Shown in pieces: positions 24,442 to 36,934 of a stretch of DNA of 64,000 nt. The position numbers and the translations under genes are program-made. The DNA comes from Ligula intestinalis (Eukaryota; Platyhelminthes; Cestoda; Diphyllobothriidea; Diphyllobothriidae), in NCBI GenBank assembly GCA_036362985.1, contig JAYGXS010000001.1:41295617-41359616 (forward strand), written 5' to 3'. The notes beneath the pieces are model-generated. The model saw nothing but the letters and a program-made list of their open reading frames with translations, did no database searches and was not told the DNA's origin. Positions within the stretch are counted from its first letter, which is position 1. Every line of letters starts with the position of its first letter.

Positions 24442-25719
24442 TTTTTAAAACAGAAGTAAGTGACTTATGCAAATCTGCCAAAAAATCTATGAAAAAATTC
24501 CTTCAAATCCAGTCTTCCTTGGATTGCATAGATTTCGAATAAATCAAGACGGAAATCGGTTATAGTGGCGGGGTGAATTAAGTTAACATGCACGAGGACG
24601 CAATCGAACCCATCCCCTGAGGCAGGATTTATTAATTATGTATTACGTAAGTATTACATTATCGATCAAATTTTTAAGAAGTCAGCAGCTCATTTCTGGA
24701 CCCGGCCGCACAAATATAAATCTTGATTGAATAAGTTTGAAGGAAAGTTTGACTTACAGCATTTCCTCGCCCTACAGCTCCTTTTGTTCTCTGCGCTTTT
24801 TGCTTGAATCCGAATTAATACCTTTTGAAAGAAAATCCGCTTGTTCATAGTGTTGCTGTTCGTCATATCCCAATTTGATGTGCATCCTACTTGCCATTGT
24901 GGTGATGACACCCACGTCCTTCCTGTCCGCACTATGTTCCCCCCATTCAGCTTTCCAGTGCGTCTATTTGACCCTATACGCACACATGACAACAACCGCT
25001 GAGATTTCATCCATAATTAATGCTCACACCAATCTCATGCATCCAGTCACTATGGTAAGCTTTCTGGTTATTTGCACGCATATTGAGGCTACCCATCACC
25101 ATGCGCCGACCATGCAATTAATTTACTGAGAGTGCTAGCTAGCGGATGGGGAGGGGGGAGGAGGTACCGTGTGGGTAGCAGTAGGCCACTTAATTTGTCT
25201 TTTGCATGTGGTGATTGCTCTTTTGTCGGCCCTTAACTGGCACCCAACTATCACCTGTGGTTCCTCAGAACTAGGCTCTGCCTAGCGGCCATGCCAGCGG
25301 GCTAAACTAGGTGAGGGTATCCAGTGGTATGTGTTCCTCACACCCGATAGACCTACTTCCCATCTCCCTCCCCTATTCAACAAGGTTTATGGAGAGGGTG
25401 ACATGCAATCTCTTAGCCGGTCCGGGCTAATTCGAGTCTTCTGGTCACTAAAAACCCATCCGTGACCCGTAGTGGCGTTCGGTAGCCGTCCGGAATGTCC
25501 CAACAGCCCTATTTAGGGACAGCACTGCTTGCCTCCTCGTGGAGGAAAGGGCTAGAGAAAATGTTCTAGAAAAATGTGGTTCTCACGTCTTCTGCAACAG
25601 ACCAGGGCTCGCAGGTTGCCAAATATGCGGTCAAAACGCTAAAACAAAACACAATTTTCATCCCCGCCGTCGTACTTTCCGGTTTGTCCAATTGAGTGCA
25701 CTCGCACTTGCAGCCTGTA

Positions 25720-26530
25720 ATGTTCGTTCACTTTTAGACAATCCTTAGCGCAGGCGGCCGGAATGAAAAACAGCACTTTCCACCAAAAAACTGACGCATT
25801 ACAAGGTGGAAGTTGCTGCTCCCAGTGAGACCCTAGTCTTTGAGCCGGATCAGTTTGAGGAGGTGGGTGCCGGTTACACCTTCTTCTGAAGAGACCGCAC
25901 AAAGGCGGAGCGACGCAACGTTGGTGTCACCTTTGCTATCCGGAGCGACATCGTGAGAAGTCTGCCCTTTCTACGGCAGGACATTAACGATCGATCGATC
26001 TTGGAGACTCACATTCACCGCTAGCATTAGCGTCCACACCCCCCCCCGCTCCCCCGACCACCACCACCAATGACAACACAAACAGCGTATCCTACGTGGA
26101 CCTGCATGCCCTCTTAGCGTCCGTGCCGAAGGCGGACAAACTGGTTGCCCTTGTTAACTTCAATGTCCACGTCGAGATATACCACGTTTCCTTGGGGGGG
26201 GGGGAGAGAGAGGAGGAAGTACTGGGTCCCCCATGGTCTCGGCGGCTGCAGCGATAGCGGCCTTCTTCTCTGAACTTGCATGTAACGTCACCTCCTGCCG
26301 GCCAACAACTTTCACCTTCCGACACGGGAGATGGCCACGCGGATGCACCCAGGATCACGGCAATGGCTGCTGCTGGATTATGTTCTTGTCCAGAGACGAG
26401 ATCGACAGGCCATGCTTGTGAGCAAGACAGCCTTTTACGCCAATGACTGGACAGATCAACAAATCATCTCCAAATCAGGCTCTGAATGTAACTTCGCACA
26501 AAACCATAAAGTAAGTGACCACCTGATAAG
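25720..26530 (+). pseudogene. LINE endonuclease (EEP/APE-type) domain, frameshifted
   Basis: Starts ACNVRSLLDNP ('xNVRSLLDNPRSNRPERR'). Decayed middle with VCPFYGRTLTIDRS and VDLHALLASVPKADKLVALV-type sequence around 26090-26160 ('[24 protein letters not shown]'). Last part 26331-26534: MHPGSRQWLLLDYVLVQRRD and WTDQQIISK, where the family has D-H at 'WTDHRLVIS', so the catalytic His is lost. This domain nicks DNA for target-primed reverse transcription. Several frameshifts; inactive. Confidence 0.7.
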
Positions 26531-26749
26531 TTGAATACTCTTTTTTTATTTTCCTGTCCACTGTTTTGATTGAAGAAATAAACTGGCCGACAGGCTCCAG
26601 GTGATAACACCAATGTATAGACACGATCGGGTCAACTGTGAAACGTCATCCAGTGCACCGACTTTCCCAGATGCGCTTGCCGAAAACACTAGGACTGGTT
26701 CGACGACAACGACATGAAGGTGAGCGACCGACCCGCCATGCAAAAACCC

Positions 26750-27560
26750 TCTGGTAACGTCAACTTCTACGACGACGAACTCTCCTACTGTCAGCCTTGC
26801 TTCAAGTCGGCCACCGTACTTACCACCCGTGATCCAACTTAGGATGCCTCACCGCCGACAGTCACCGGCACCATCATCCCTCACGCAACCCCCACGTCCA
26901 TCTCAACGGCGACCACTGCCAACACCATTGGCAGCCCTCCCCTCATTTCCATCACCGCTGGGACCACCTTCGACGACTGACCACCTGCCTTTACATTATC
27001 ACCATCCCTTTCACCAGCAAAAGGGTCTCCAATGTAATCTGGCCTCATTTAATCGCGACTTCATCTCACGCATCGGTCTGGTCGGTCACTTGCGAATCCA
27101 TCGCGCAGAGCTTGGCGAACCAGTACTTGGAGCATCCAACCACAGCAGAGACTGCTACCGCCACTGTTTTTACTGCCCACACGTATTCTCGCCCCGCATG
27201 CGCTTATTCGGTCACATGTATATCCACGAAAGCGGAATCCAGCACAATGCTGCATATCCATCAACAATCTCATTCACAGCTTTCCCAATGGCGCGACCAC
27301 CAGCAACAATAACAGCACCACCTCTATCCACTTCGCATCTCCCGATCAATCCTCGCTTCATTGCTGCCGTATCTATACCTCAAGCATCGGCCTGGCCAGC
27401 CATTTGCGAATACATCGAATGGAGACCGGGGAGGCAGTGTCTAGGACCCGGGCATACAGTTGACGCGCCCGGCTTCGCTTTCCACGCACCTTCACTCACC
27501 GAATGGGCCTACTTGGCTACATGTGCCTCCACGAAAATCTGCGGTCAATCATCATAGGCC
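26750..27560 (+). pseudogene. C2H2 finger array from a LINE C-terminus
   Basis: A Pro/Ser/Thr-rich start is followed by repeated finger modules. One is complete: CFYCPHVFSPRMRLFGHMYI with H (C-x2-C-x12-H-x3-H) near 27160-27230. Before it, ISRIGLVGHLRIHR has lost its cysteines. After it, in shifted frames, SSIGLASHLRIHR (about 27385) and RTFTHRMGLLGYMCLHE (about 27485-27535). The 'RIGLVGHLRIHR / RMGLFGHMRIHE' alternation is typical of this LINE's tail and not of host transcription factors. At least two frameshifts. Confidence 0.7.
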
Positions 27561-27689
27561 TGCCCACATAACCACAGCTCTCCCCTACCAACACCTACAT
27601 CCAAAACAGCCATACCCAACACCACACAACACGTGCCCACAATCAGAATAGCTCACGTCAGAGGCAAGTTTAATCCTCGAATACTTCTT

Positions 27690-28180
27690 CTAGTGGCTCC
27701 TCTGCTGCAGGTGCGCTAACCGCCGTGGCTTGGAAGGTTACCAACTGAAAATCACACTCAAACCTCGCAGTCAGTCCAATGCGTATTTTTGCGGAGTGGC
27801 CAATTGGTGGTCTGAGAGTCAGGCTGTAAGATCTGCTTCTTTGAGTGACCCCTGACACTCTCACACGCGTGAGATGTGAAGCGTTAAACCCTCTTTTGTA
27901 TGACATCCTGAGCTGTGTGCTTGGGGCGAACTCACGTGCATGTAATATTAACAGACGAGGTCATTATGTATGCTAGCAGCTGCGCCCATTACCCGCACCG
28001 AAAGGGGGGTCAAGGGCTCAGTGCATTTTCCCCACTACCAAGGGGCTGATGCGCTTGAAGCTATCACAGCACGCTAAAAGCCTTGGCTTAGAAGATTGCT
28101 AGCTGACGGTATAAATCGGGCGGCGTCGCTAGTCCAGTCTGGGTTTGTGTGAAGTGGTCGGCTAATGGTCAGACTGTAAT
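27690..28180 (-). repeat. Dispersed repeat family 1, two partial copies
   Basis: 27690-27870 and 28020-28180, same orientation. The first overlaps the LINE 3' end. The second carries gcttgaagctatcacagcac and gtttgtgtgaagtggtcggc, matching 31690-31860 reversed. Confidence 0.5.
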
Positions 28181-28229
28181 AACTCCGTATTAATGTGACC
28201 TTAATTGTACTATCGAGGAGTGTTAAGGC

Positions 28230-28345
28230 TAATAAGGTTAGCCCTAACAACTGTGATCTTCCCGACCCGGTTCCTTAGGAGAAGAGAGAAGTCATGGGAA
28301 TGCCAGAGTGGTAGGAAGAGTTTATTCTGCAGAAGGATTAAAGAA
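28230..28345 (+). repeat. Dispersed repeat family 2, copy 1
   Basis: gatcttcccgacccggttcc, agaagtcatggga and gtaggaagagtttattctg recur at 29510-29660, 50795-50910 and 54485-54600. Confidence 0.6.
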
Positions 28346-29509
28346 TAGATAGTGGGAGATGTGCCTCGTAGACTAGTGTGTCCGTCCCCTAGTCGGGCCG
28401 GGCCCGGAGTGATGTCTGGCCGCAGTCATTCAAGCCACCACCGTTAGCTGTCTGTGTCTCAGTCAGGCTTGGTGGTAATTGGTCAGACCGAGACTTCGCG
28501 TGTCAGTGGGTCGCGCCGGACATTGAGCGAGAGGTGGATAGGGTGCGGGCAGTTATCGCAACTGCAGCCTTGACGTGATGAGTCAGCGATCATGGGCTCC
28601 CACAGTGGGCGCTCACGGCTACTACAGTACTACCACCCCACAGTATCCGAGCCACCGAGTCTTGCACAACTGGATCGAGTGAATTCCTTTTCGGTCAGAA
28701 ATGTCTCGTATGGTAGATTGACGCCCACAGATTGGTTACGGGCTTCACTCATCCGGTTGTGCCTCGGGGTTCACCTCGAGCCACCACAGCAACTGGGCGG
28801 TGGTGAGTATTATATACAGATTAACGTTTCCTATCAAGACAAAGGCGACTGGAACGGCTGTACTGTATATCTTGAAGGTGAGTGCACGAACCAATCACCT
28901 ACGTACGTACGTACATACGTGCCTCCACGTGAAAGCAGACGCCTGTCCGTTAACGAGGCTGTTGGAGTTGGTCAACTGGGCTTAATCATCTGCGCGACAT
29001 GGATCGATAGTAAGTGCGAGCGTCTTCCACCCCTCAAACTTACGCACACAGTCAGCTGTCTGCGTCTCGTTTCGCGTGACAGTTTTACCATCGCAAGGCA
29101 TTATGTCCACCATGCACCCCACGACGTGAGTTGGCTTATAATGATAGGCTTGCGCAGCATTTGCTGAGTTCTTTTCGGTCAGTTACTCAACGAGTTTTCA
29201 AAAAGTAAACGAAAAGTTGAGGCTTCCAAAGTGAGCCGAGTTACTGTGGCGTTGGACTTTGGGGAACAAGACAGGAGTCCTTGTTTTGGATGCTGCTTTC
29301 ATCGTGTCTTTTTGCATGAACAACCCATGGCCACTTTGTGGACAGAGTGCTCTCTTATAATTTGTTTATGCACCCTTTTCCTAACCCCATCCACATGAAA
29401 AGTTAGGCATTGTTATTCTCCAAATAGGGAAACCGTGAAGTTATAACTTGGCTCATAATTTTACTTAGAGTGAAGACCATAACACTACGTAGAGGTATCG
29501 CAATGTGTT

Positions 29510-29660
29510 AAGGCTGCTAAGGTTCAACCCTAACGGCTGCGATCTTCCAGGCCCGGTTCCTTAGAATATGAGAGAAGTCTTGGAAAGCCAGAGTATTATG
29601 AACAATACACTGTTTACAGAATGAGTTGGAGAATAGTTCATAGGAAGCTTGACTCAGTCT
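29510..29660 (+). repeat. Dispersed repeat family 2, copy 2
   Basis: cgatcttccaggcccggttc..gagagaagtc..gccagagta.. matches the other copies. Confidence 0.6.
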
Positions 29661-30656
29661 GGTGTGCTTTCGACCGTGAGAGCCGTATGAGAGAGCAGCG
29701 GCGGCGCGGCCACCCCGTGAGGGGGCAGAATGCCAAGTGAGTCTAGCGTCAGTCATCTCGAGCGGCCACCGAATCCCCTCTCTGTCTCGCGGCCTTGATA
29801 GTGATTGTTTGGGCCGCCCGAAGGTAGACACTTGCGTGGGTGGTCCATGTCTTACGCGCCAGTTTGCGTCTGATCGAAGGCAGGCCGAAAAGTACATTCG
29901 CGCGAGGTCCTGCTCTGAGTGGCCTTGTCTGTGACGTCAAGAGTTAGATGGGCGTCGGGCAGAAACCATCATTACAGAGGTTAATAGCGAAGGAGTCGAA
30001 ACTAACCATTAATTAGAGTGCCGAATTTTTATTTCCAGATATGCATTGCAGTGGAACTTCTGGTGAGGTCACATGACATTTTAGTGTCACACATCTCGAT
30101 AAAGAAATCGGTTACTCATAATTCTGTCTAGAGCGTGATCCAGCAATTTTTGAAAAAAAGCCCTTTTTGTGGTCCAACTCCGAGTGCATGTTGCAGTGCT
30201 GAACCGTTAGCCTCCCGCGGCTGCTAGCACGTGCGCATCAATGGCGGCCCATCCGGGCTGTCCTAACTGGCCAATCGTCTTCAAGACTGATTCAGACGCT
30301 CGCACTGGAGGCACTGTAACGATTTCACACGGTCACAAACCTTGGAGGCCGCGGTCACGGTCTGGACAGGCCCTCATCCGATTGCCAACTTATTTCAACT
30401 CATTATCTACTAGTTCTGTACAGAATACCCTATTCCTCCCAAATAGCCTCCTTCTTATACTCATCTCATACGGCACCGGATCGGAAGGTCGTAACGACTA
30501 GGGTCTCCCTGATAACTTAAGCCACTGCAATAACTTCCCAGGTTACCGGAGAATGAGGAATAATACACGCCCACGGATGACGTGAGTGCTTAGGAAATCG
30601 TGCAAAGGCACGAGGAAGCCCAGTTGACGGCGCTCGATTGGTGTAACTCGGGTGTT

Positions 30657-30720
30657 GCAGCACCTGAGGTTCGAACTCGCGGTTAGAAGTTCAACGGTCT
30701 AACAACTGCGCCACGGGCTC
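30657..30720 (-). repeat. tRNA-derived sequence, Arg(TCT)-like
   Basis: Minus strand: A box tggcgcagttg, an anticodon-loop-like acttcta, B box gagttcgaacctc. Stems are imperfect and the acceptor does not close, so a SINE head or pseudogene rather than a working tRNA. Confidence 0.45.
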
Positions 30721-31449
30721 GTTGCCTTGCTGGTTTCGATCGGAAATATTAACCATGGTAGATAGGCTCGCACCGATGGGTTACGGCTCGAGCCTCGGGT
30801 GCCGCAACGCCTGACGTTGGGTATGGTTGGCTGATGGCGGCTTATAATTACAAATTGCCATTTCAGTCTCCATTGTCGTTTTTGGTAATGTCATTTGTCT
30901 ATATCATTAGCATGACCAAACGAGCGCTCTTGTCTACTATATAAAACACATGTCCCTGAATCCGTGAGCTAAATGAAGATCTGCTGCAAGCAGGTGCATG
31001 CAGTTGTAAACGCTTAGGCAAGGACCGATACTGGGATGTGTTTAGTTTAAATTTCCCTTGAAACTTGCTAGATTAGACATTGATTTGGCTGAGAGCCGCA
31101 CCGTTGGATATTTTGCACTGTGGAGTACCCCGCTTTGTCTATCCGCCTCTTTAGTCGGTTCACACACTAGTTACTGCAGTGTCAGTGCGGCTCGACTGAC
31201 TGAAGTTCGTTATGCGCCTTGAGTGCACTGAAAAAAACTTGCGCACAAGATGTAGATTTAAGGGGTAGGGTTTACTGCTTGTCATGATGTCTCTGACATG
31301 CTATTGAGTAATTAGGTGGCATTCTTTCCAGGCTAGTAGGTATTTCGATGAAGGCAGTGGCCGGGGACCAAATGGTTTCCTATGCATATTCAGGTATTAC
31401 TGACAGTTCGACCGTCCCACCCGTGTGCACCACTGCAAGGTGGCACAGG

Positions 31450-31960
31450 GACGGCGACTTGCGCTTGAATTGGATTGCAGCAAAAGTAGAAATGCGCTGC
31501 ATTTACCCCACTCTCTCTCCACTACCCCATCTGGACCCGGTGCATGACCAAGTCAAGAAAACTGAAGACGGTAGAGGGCTTATGTGGCAGGTGCAGCCAG
31601 AACCCTCCCCCCCCGCCCCAAACATGCCACCACACCTGGCTCGGATCCCATGGAGTGGGAATACCATGAAGGTGGCATTAATAAGGGCTCATTACAGTCT
31701 GACCTTCAGTCAACCAGTCAACCACTCCACACAAACACAGATTTGGCTAAGCACGCTGCCTGAGTTATTTCGTCAGCTGGCATCCGTCTAAGCTACGGCT
31801 TTTAGCTCACCGTGATAACTTCAAGCGCATCAGACTGTTTATAGTGGGAAAAACGTGCCAAGCCGGCGACCTCACTCTCTGTTCCCATGTTAAGGCTCCA
31901 ACCACCGCCCGAGCCGGTGAGTAGGGAATCCGCGCAGCTGCTAACATGCACCATGACCTC
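31450..31960 (+). repeat. Dispersed repeat family 1, long copy
   Basis: Aligns with the reverse complement of 58020-58490. Shared landmarks: gacttgcg..tgcat.., cactctctctcc, ggacccggtg, cattacag.ctgac..tcagtc, caaccactccacacaa, tttatagtg.gaaaaa and gcgacctcactctct. Partial copies lie at 1800-1920, 27690-27870, 28020-28180, 32400-32620 and 57340-57430. Translated stretches look alike between copies (HYSLTxSxxxNHST), but stops break them, so I treat this as non-coding. Confidence 0.65.
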
Positions 31961-32079
31961 GTCTTTCAGTACTACGTACATGACGTCGCCCCCAAGCACA
32001 AACCCCAGGATGTCACACAAAGGCGTATTGAACGGTTCACACCTCATGTATGTCAGGGGTCAAGTAAAGAAGGAAACCT

Positions 32080-32398
32080 TGTGGTAGCTCTTTGCCAAAC
32101 CTGTATGCATTTACAACTTGGCCATATTTTCATTTGTAAATAAATTTCTAGACTAACTCTTGTCATTACGCATTTCTGTAACTTGCATTTAAAACATTTT
32201 GTTTAAGTTAGTGTACAACCGTTTCCCGCTACACTTTAACTCGTTTGCATGTTGATTCAATAGTGGTCATTTTCTACCTATTGGTCTTCTTCACTAGACG
32301 TGGTACGTAGTCGTTTTCGCATATTCAGGGTATACGACGTGGCTTGGCTTGACGTGTTCTTGGCGTGGGATCGCATCATCGATTGCCTTTCTCAACTA
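32080..32398 (+). repeat. Solo LTR of the same gypsy family
   Basis: Runs from tgtggtagctctttgcc to tttctcaacta and aligns over its whole length with the 3' LTR at 50003-50367. It lacks that LTR's internal duplication. No gag or pol sequence lies beside it, so it is a product of LTR-LTR recombination. It sits directly against a dispersed repeat that starts at about 32400. Confidence 0.82.
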
Positions 32399-32439
32399 GC
32401 CAAAACCTTGCAGCCTGACGGTCAGACTACCAATTAACC

Positions 32440-32720
32440 ACTCTGCACAAACAGGCAATAGGCCGACTGTGAGGTTTGAGTGTGAGTTTCAGTTGGTAAC
32501 CTTCCAATCCACGGCGGTTAACGCACCATACTAGTCTCACGCTCGGATCACACCTGCAGCAGAGTAGCCACTAGGAGAAGTAGCCGAGAATTCAACTTCC
32601 CTCTCAAGTGAGAGGTGCTGATTACAAACACGTGTTTTGGGGTGTTGGGCATGACCATTTTGGATTCAGGTGCTGGCGCTGAATACGCGTACACCGATGA
32701 ATTGAGTTATTTTGGGCAGG
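32440..32720 (-). repeat. LINE 3' end, inverted copy
   Basis: Reverse complement matches 27597-27800: atccaaaa.ggtcatgcccaac, acaacacgtg-type sequence, then ..cttct.ctagtggct.ctctgctgcaggtg.. and ..ttggaaggttaccaactg... The part nearest 32440 belongs to dispersed repeat family 1. Confidence 0.6.
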
Positions 32721-32904
32721 TAAGCTCTGAAAGACTGGCAGCGGATCTGAGTGGGCAACTGCCTTTGATACTCTACTTGGGCAAGTTAGGGTAGCAGAGG
32801 GAACGACGACGGAGTACGCTAGAAGAGTTTTGCAGCAATGACTCGGGTACGATCTGGCAGCCTTTTGCTTTTTCGTGTCTTCTTTCATTCATTTTGGAAT
32901 CTTT

Positions 32905-35900
32905 TGCTTCGGAAAACTAATGGGTCACTGTGATCACATTAATATATAATAAAGTCTTCGAACTGCAATGACAGAGACTTTGAGGGGACAGGACACTAAC
33001 GAACTTCCGCCGGTCCGAGTATTTTTTTATAAATCTGCCTATGCACCCCATCTGTGTCAACTGCAGGCGCATGTTTGTGAGTAGGTTGGCGCGCAGTCAT
33101 GATTGCCGAATGATCTCGAAATATTCATGTATGCTCGCATGGAGAACGCAAGTGTGAACAGAACTTAAGCACCACCCAGGTTTTGAGGGAAAGTTTTACG
33201 TTCAAATACCATGGAGTTTGTTCGATCGGTATATTTTGAAGAAGAGTTTGTTCCTGGGGTCATAACTTAATTTGGTCTTCAGGGCTGACGTTAGGTTTTC
33301 GGTAAACTGTGCGGAAAATTGTAAAATGCATTAAAGAAATCAGCCGTCTGCTGCCTGCAACACAGATTTATGCGCTTTACTGCCAGACTACACCAAGCAC
33401 CGATAACTGCTCAACAACAAGAGGCTAAGCCAATGTTATGCGATTTCGTTATACGTGGCTATGAATAAAAAACCTATGGAATGAACTTATTTTGCAATAA
33501 TTTTGCGGTATGATGGATGCTGAAAGGATGCTGAAGACGCGCGATTCTCTTTTGAAACTCACAATTTCTCTGGTATATTTTCGTGATGTTAAAACAATCT
33601 GTCCTCAGACAAAATAAGCTCGAAAAAATGAACTTTGTTCTGGAAAGGTTTAGAGACAGGGAGGCTATAATCAACCCTCTCACAGTAGCTGTATGAAGGA
33701 AAAGAGGAGAGCTAAATGGTGGACAATGGGTCCATGAAAAGAGCTGATAGCCAGCTGTCGTTACAAAACAACAACGGCATGAACTTAAAATACCAAAAGC
33801 AGATGTGAAAATAAATGTAGTAGATAGAGTGTCATTTTGCTCGCCAAAGTACTATAGTTCGTTTACTTCGGCTCACTTAGTTGACAGTGGCCACCGGGTA
33901 GACGCCACTAAACCAAACATTCTGAGTCATCTATAAAGTGCCGACGAGATACTCCGGGCTCCTGCGTTACCGAATACTTGCTACAACAGAGGCAGTAGCC
34001 GTACAGTTAGCTAAATGAACTTTGTGCTAGCATAAAGTGTTTATACAGGCTTTGAGGTTCTCTTTGCCTAAGATTTGCCCAGCATGTTTGTTCTCACATT
34101 CCGCTCCGTTTCGCTACAGCGGCGAAGCACAGGCATGCTCATTGTCGGGTCCCACCTTCCCCCTCTCACTCCCCAAGGTCTTGACGGAACTAGACTATAC
34201 CTCCCGACATCTGAATGCCCTCAATCCTCTCCCCTCGTACGCAATGTTCACTGGCTATTTAAACTTTTGCTACTCTACCTCCCTTTATATTACTGTAAAG
34301 ACCTGAGGGTAAATAAGCCAAAACGTACGTTTGCCGAACTTGATTTCTTCATTGTTTACATGGACATCATCGCTGAAATTATACAAATAATTCGTTATTT
34401 ACCACACGGACAGCACGGGTACTAGCTAAAAGCCTGGACAGGCGAGTATCGCCGACCGTTGCCGCTTCATGACGCAGCCGCGAGGGCTTCGACCCATCAG
34501 TGGGTACCCCAGCGTCCCCGTGGGTTTTCTGGTAATCTGAACCCTAGTTGCCATGCTGCCCTGTTTAATTTCCACGCCAATTACTAAGTGAACTTAAAGT
34601 TATCTCGTCGGAACAATCCTTTTCAGGATCGGTCAGATGATTTAGTGACTGCAGAGGGCACATTAAAACAAATGGCCGCGCAGGCCGATAACCTGGCTGA
34701 TGCGAAGTGGACAATATAGTGGCGCACGGGACCTTCTAAACTCGCTCCACCAAACTAGGGAACATCACAAATTGGAATTTTTTCTAATTGCTCCGGGAAT
34801 GAAGTCGCTCATACCCATTCCAACTCATGAATTGAAACCACATAAACTTCATAATCTTTTATTCACCTACGGAGGTGTATTCATGGGCCATTGTCCTATC
34901 AAACCAACATCAGAAAGTGCCATACATGGGAAGAGACGAGACCTCCCCTGATTTTATCTCTGATGATGGGTATGTGTGTCGGTCCGGAAGATCCGGCTAA
35001 CAAAAAGGTCGCATTTGCGGGGGGTACATGAAGCAAACTACTGGATGCCTTTCAAAGTTATGACGGAAACCGTTATTTGGGTCTGGAATGATAACAATAT
35101 CAATAAGTCTGCCCTGTGCCACGAGTTTCCTTCGAACACCGCGAACGACTGAAATCTGCTGAAAAACAGATTATTCAAACCGACAAACTGGACGAATTAA
35201 TCGAAAGTGTGGAGCATAAAAATGAGCCTTGCTCTCGTACCCACTCTCCTCTACTTCCGAAAGGGAAAGTTGTAAGCCCAAAGAATGGAAACTCATTATT
35301 CCTGGCCAGACTGATCCCTCTCAAATTCTCAAATAAGCGGGGATTTTTTAATTTTAAGTCCTCTCTTTTAGATTATCTAAATTAAAAACTAGTGCAGTAA
35401 TTCAAGGCCAGTGGAAGAGAAAGCGCTGCACTGTGACGATGGGAACAAGTATGCTTTCGAAAAGTCAGTATGAATAAAATTTTGTCTAAACACTTGCCTC
35501 CTCTTCCGGGGACGATGGACGCGATATTATATCTGGATCTCGAATCTGTACATCATAAACTATACAGAAATAATAAATGTGAACCCTTTTCTGGCGATAA
35601 GCACATGTTTACGGAAAGGCCTCTCTTCAGTTCCTATAATAGGGGTTAAGTGATCTCAAAAATCTGGCAAAACTTTGTATGGACAAAATGAGGCACGGCC
35701 AAAACTGGGTGCCGGTTAACATCTCCTCAATTTTAATTTCTTTTTAAGCACCCATGAGCATAGAAACTAGCAACGAAGGGGGTAAGACCCTTGTGTTGTG
35801 CGGGGACGATAGGAGCTATATGAAGGAAGACACATAAAATCAGGCTAAGAGATTTAGTCATTGTTAGCTCAGGAGGAAGCCCTGTACTAAGCTGGATAAT

Positions 35901-36595
35901 TGGACCGGCTGAGAATTCTAGAATGAAAAAGCAGAAAGATGACGAATATTAAAAATCTATAGCAGGGAAACAGAAGAGAATGCATTTACGCCGGTATTTT
36001 AACTTAGCAAACAAAGTAATCAGAGCAGCCCGCAAAGCGTGAACGATTGAACGAAAGACAAACGTATGATAAAATGCAAAGGAATAAGTAGAGAAATAAG
36101 AAAAAACTGCGAAATTCAGAATACATCTTTCCGAATCTACTATGTCGGATCGTCGGGGCCGACCTGCGAAGAAACGTTATGACTAATTGTTTGTTGCTTG
36201 GTCTAGGAAATACATAATTAGTTGACAGCTCATGACTCCCGGTCGATCTGATATTGGCGGTGCGCGTTGCGCACGTTGGCACATACATCTCAGATGTAGC
36301 GTTAGGACGAAACACAGACACGGCAGACCGGCCATAAAAGTGGATGCCAACATGTGAACTAGCGTCAGTCACTGGACGCAGCCCCACCCCCCCCCCTCCC
36401 CCACCAGACATGGCGAAGGTAACTTGGTCAACCGGGTGGGCGGGACGGCTCAGACACCGAGTTGATGGAGAATAACTTCTAGGCGAAATGATAAAGAAAT
36501 AGAAATTGCTATATGGCAGCACCTCAACGATTACTGGTGCATCCTGGAAATTGATGTATGCGAAGGCGCCTGGAAATATAAAGATTGGTGCCAAC
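32905..36595. other. No supported gene
   Basis: One degraded repeat (33205-33310). The 196-codon minus frame at 36004-36594 has a Gly run and hydrophobic end but no recognisable domain. Confidence 0.5.
33205..33310 (-). repeat. Degraded copy of the 22.8-22.9 kb repeat
   Basis: Shares ttcgatcggtatatttt..gaagaag..ggtcataactt..ttggtctt with 22830-22910. The hammerhead core is destroyed. Confidence 0.4.
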
Positions 36596-36599
36596 TAAC

Positions 36600-36930
36600 A
36601 TTTAGAGATTTGTCAGGCAGGGGTTTACGGTGTCAGTGTTTTACGCATGTTAGGGTGTCGTTTAAATGTGGCCAAGTTTCCGGCAAGAGGATCAGGGAGG
36701 GTGCTGTTATTTTCCCAAAGACAGGAATCCAAGCTTAAATTGGGCCGTTTAGGTGCACTTGGCAGAAGACCACAAGGGGAGTTTGCAGTCTGTTCCGACC
36801 AATTCCGTTTCCAATGTTGCCAACTGTGATGATGAACTATGTGTGCAGACAACTAGCAGACGCCCGCAACTATGGAAGGGAATAGGGTGGTGTACGGAGG
36901 CATCGCCATCAAACAGGGCCATATCGAGGC
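36600..36930 (-). repeat. Dispersed repeat family 4, copy 1
   Basis: Reverse complement aligns with 59700-60060: gatggcgatgcct.cgtaca, ggcgtctgct.gtt, cggcccaatt.aagcttgg, catgcgtaaaacactgac. Unclassified. Confidence 0.6.
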
Positions 36931-36934
36931 GCCA

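Larger units (their letters stand above)
21065..25140. other. Mostly unrecognised AT-rich sequence
   Basis: Apart from the hammerhead-like repeat (22830-22940) and the tRNA-like head (24354-24441), nothing is supported. Confidence 0.5.
25150..27870 (+). mobile_element. LINE copy with reverse transcriptase deleted (endonuclease + C2H2 tail)
   Basis: In order: a 5' leader-like region (25150-25700) that in part reads like the family's N-terminal extension; endonuclease (25720-26530); the post-endonuclease linker, up to a DWFDDND-like segment (about 26640-26720); then directly the proline/threonine-rich C2H2 tail (26750-27560) and a 3' end. The RT that belongs between linker and tail, over 1.5 kb in the family, is absent. 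Its 3' end recurs inverted at 32440-32720. Confidence 0.65.
28350..31445. other. No supported gene
   Basis: Holds repeat family 2 copy 2 and a tRNA-like head. The 191-codon frame at 28592-29167 shows no domain and contains a tandem acgt-rich stretch. Confidence 0.5.

Noticed and set aside
24570..24620. B-box-like gggttcgattg on the minus strand
   Set aside because: No A box at a suitable distance.
28592..29167. 191-codon plus-strand open frame
   Set aside because: No recognisable motif; lies among dispersed repeats and crosses a simple acgt tandem stretch.
34480..34505. ctgatgg..gaag string on the minus strand
   Set aside because: Wrong core base and no stem II; chance match.
36004..36594. 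196-codon minus-strand open frame
   Set aside because: No domain, biased composition (Gly run, Ser/Arg), no neighbour or splice support.
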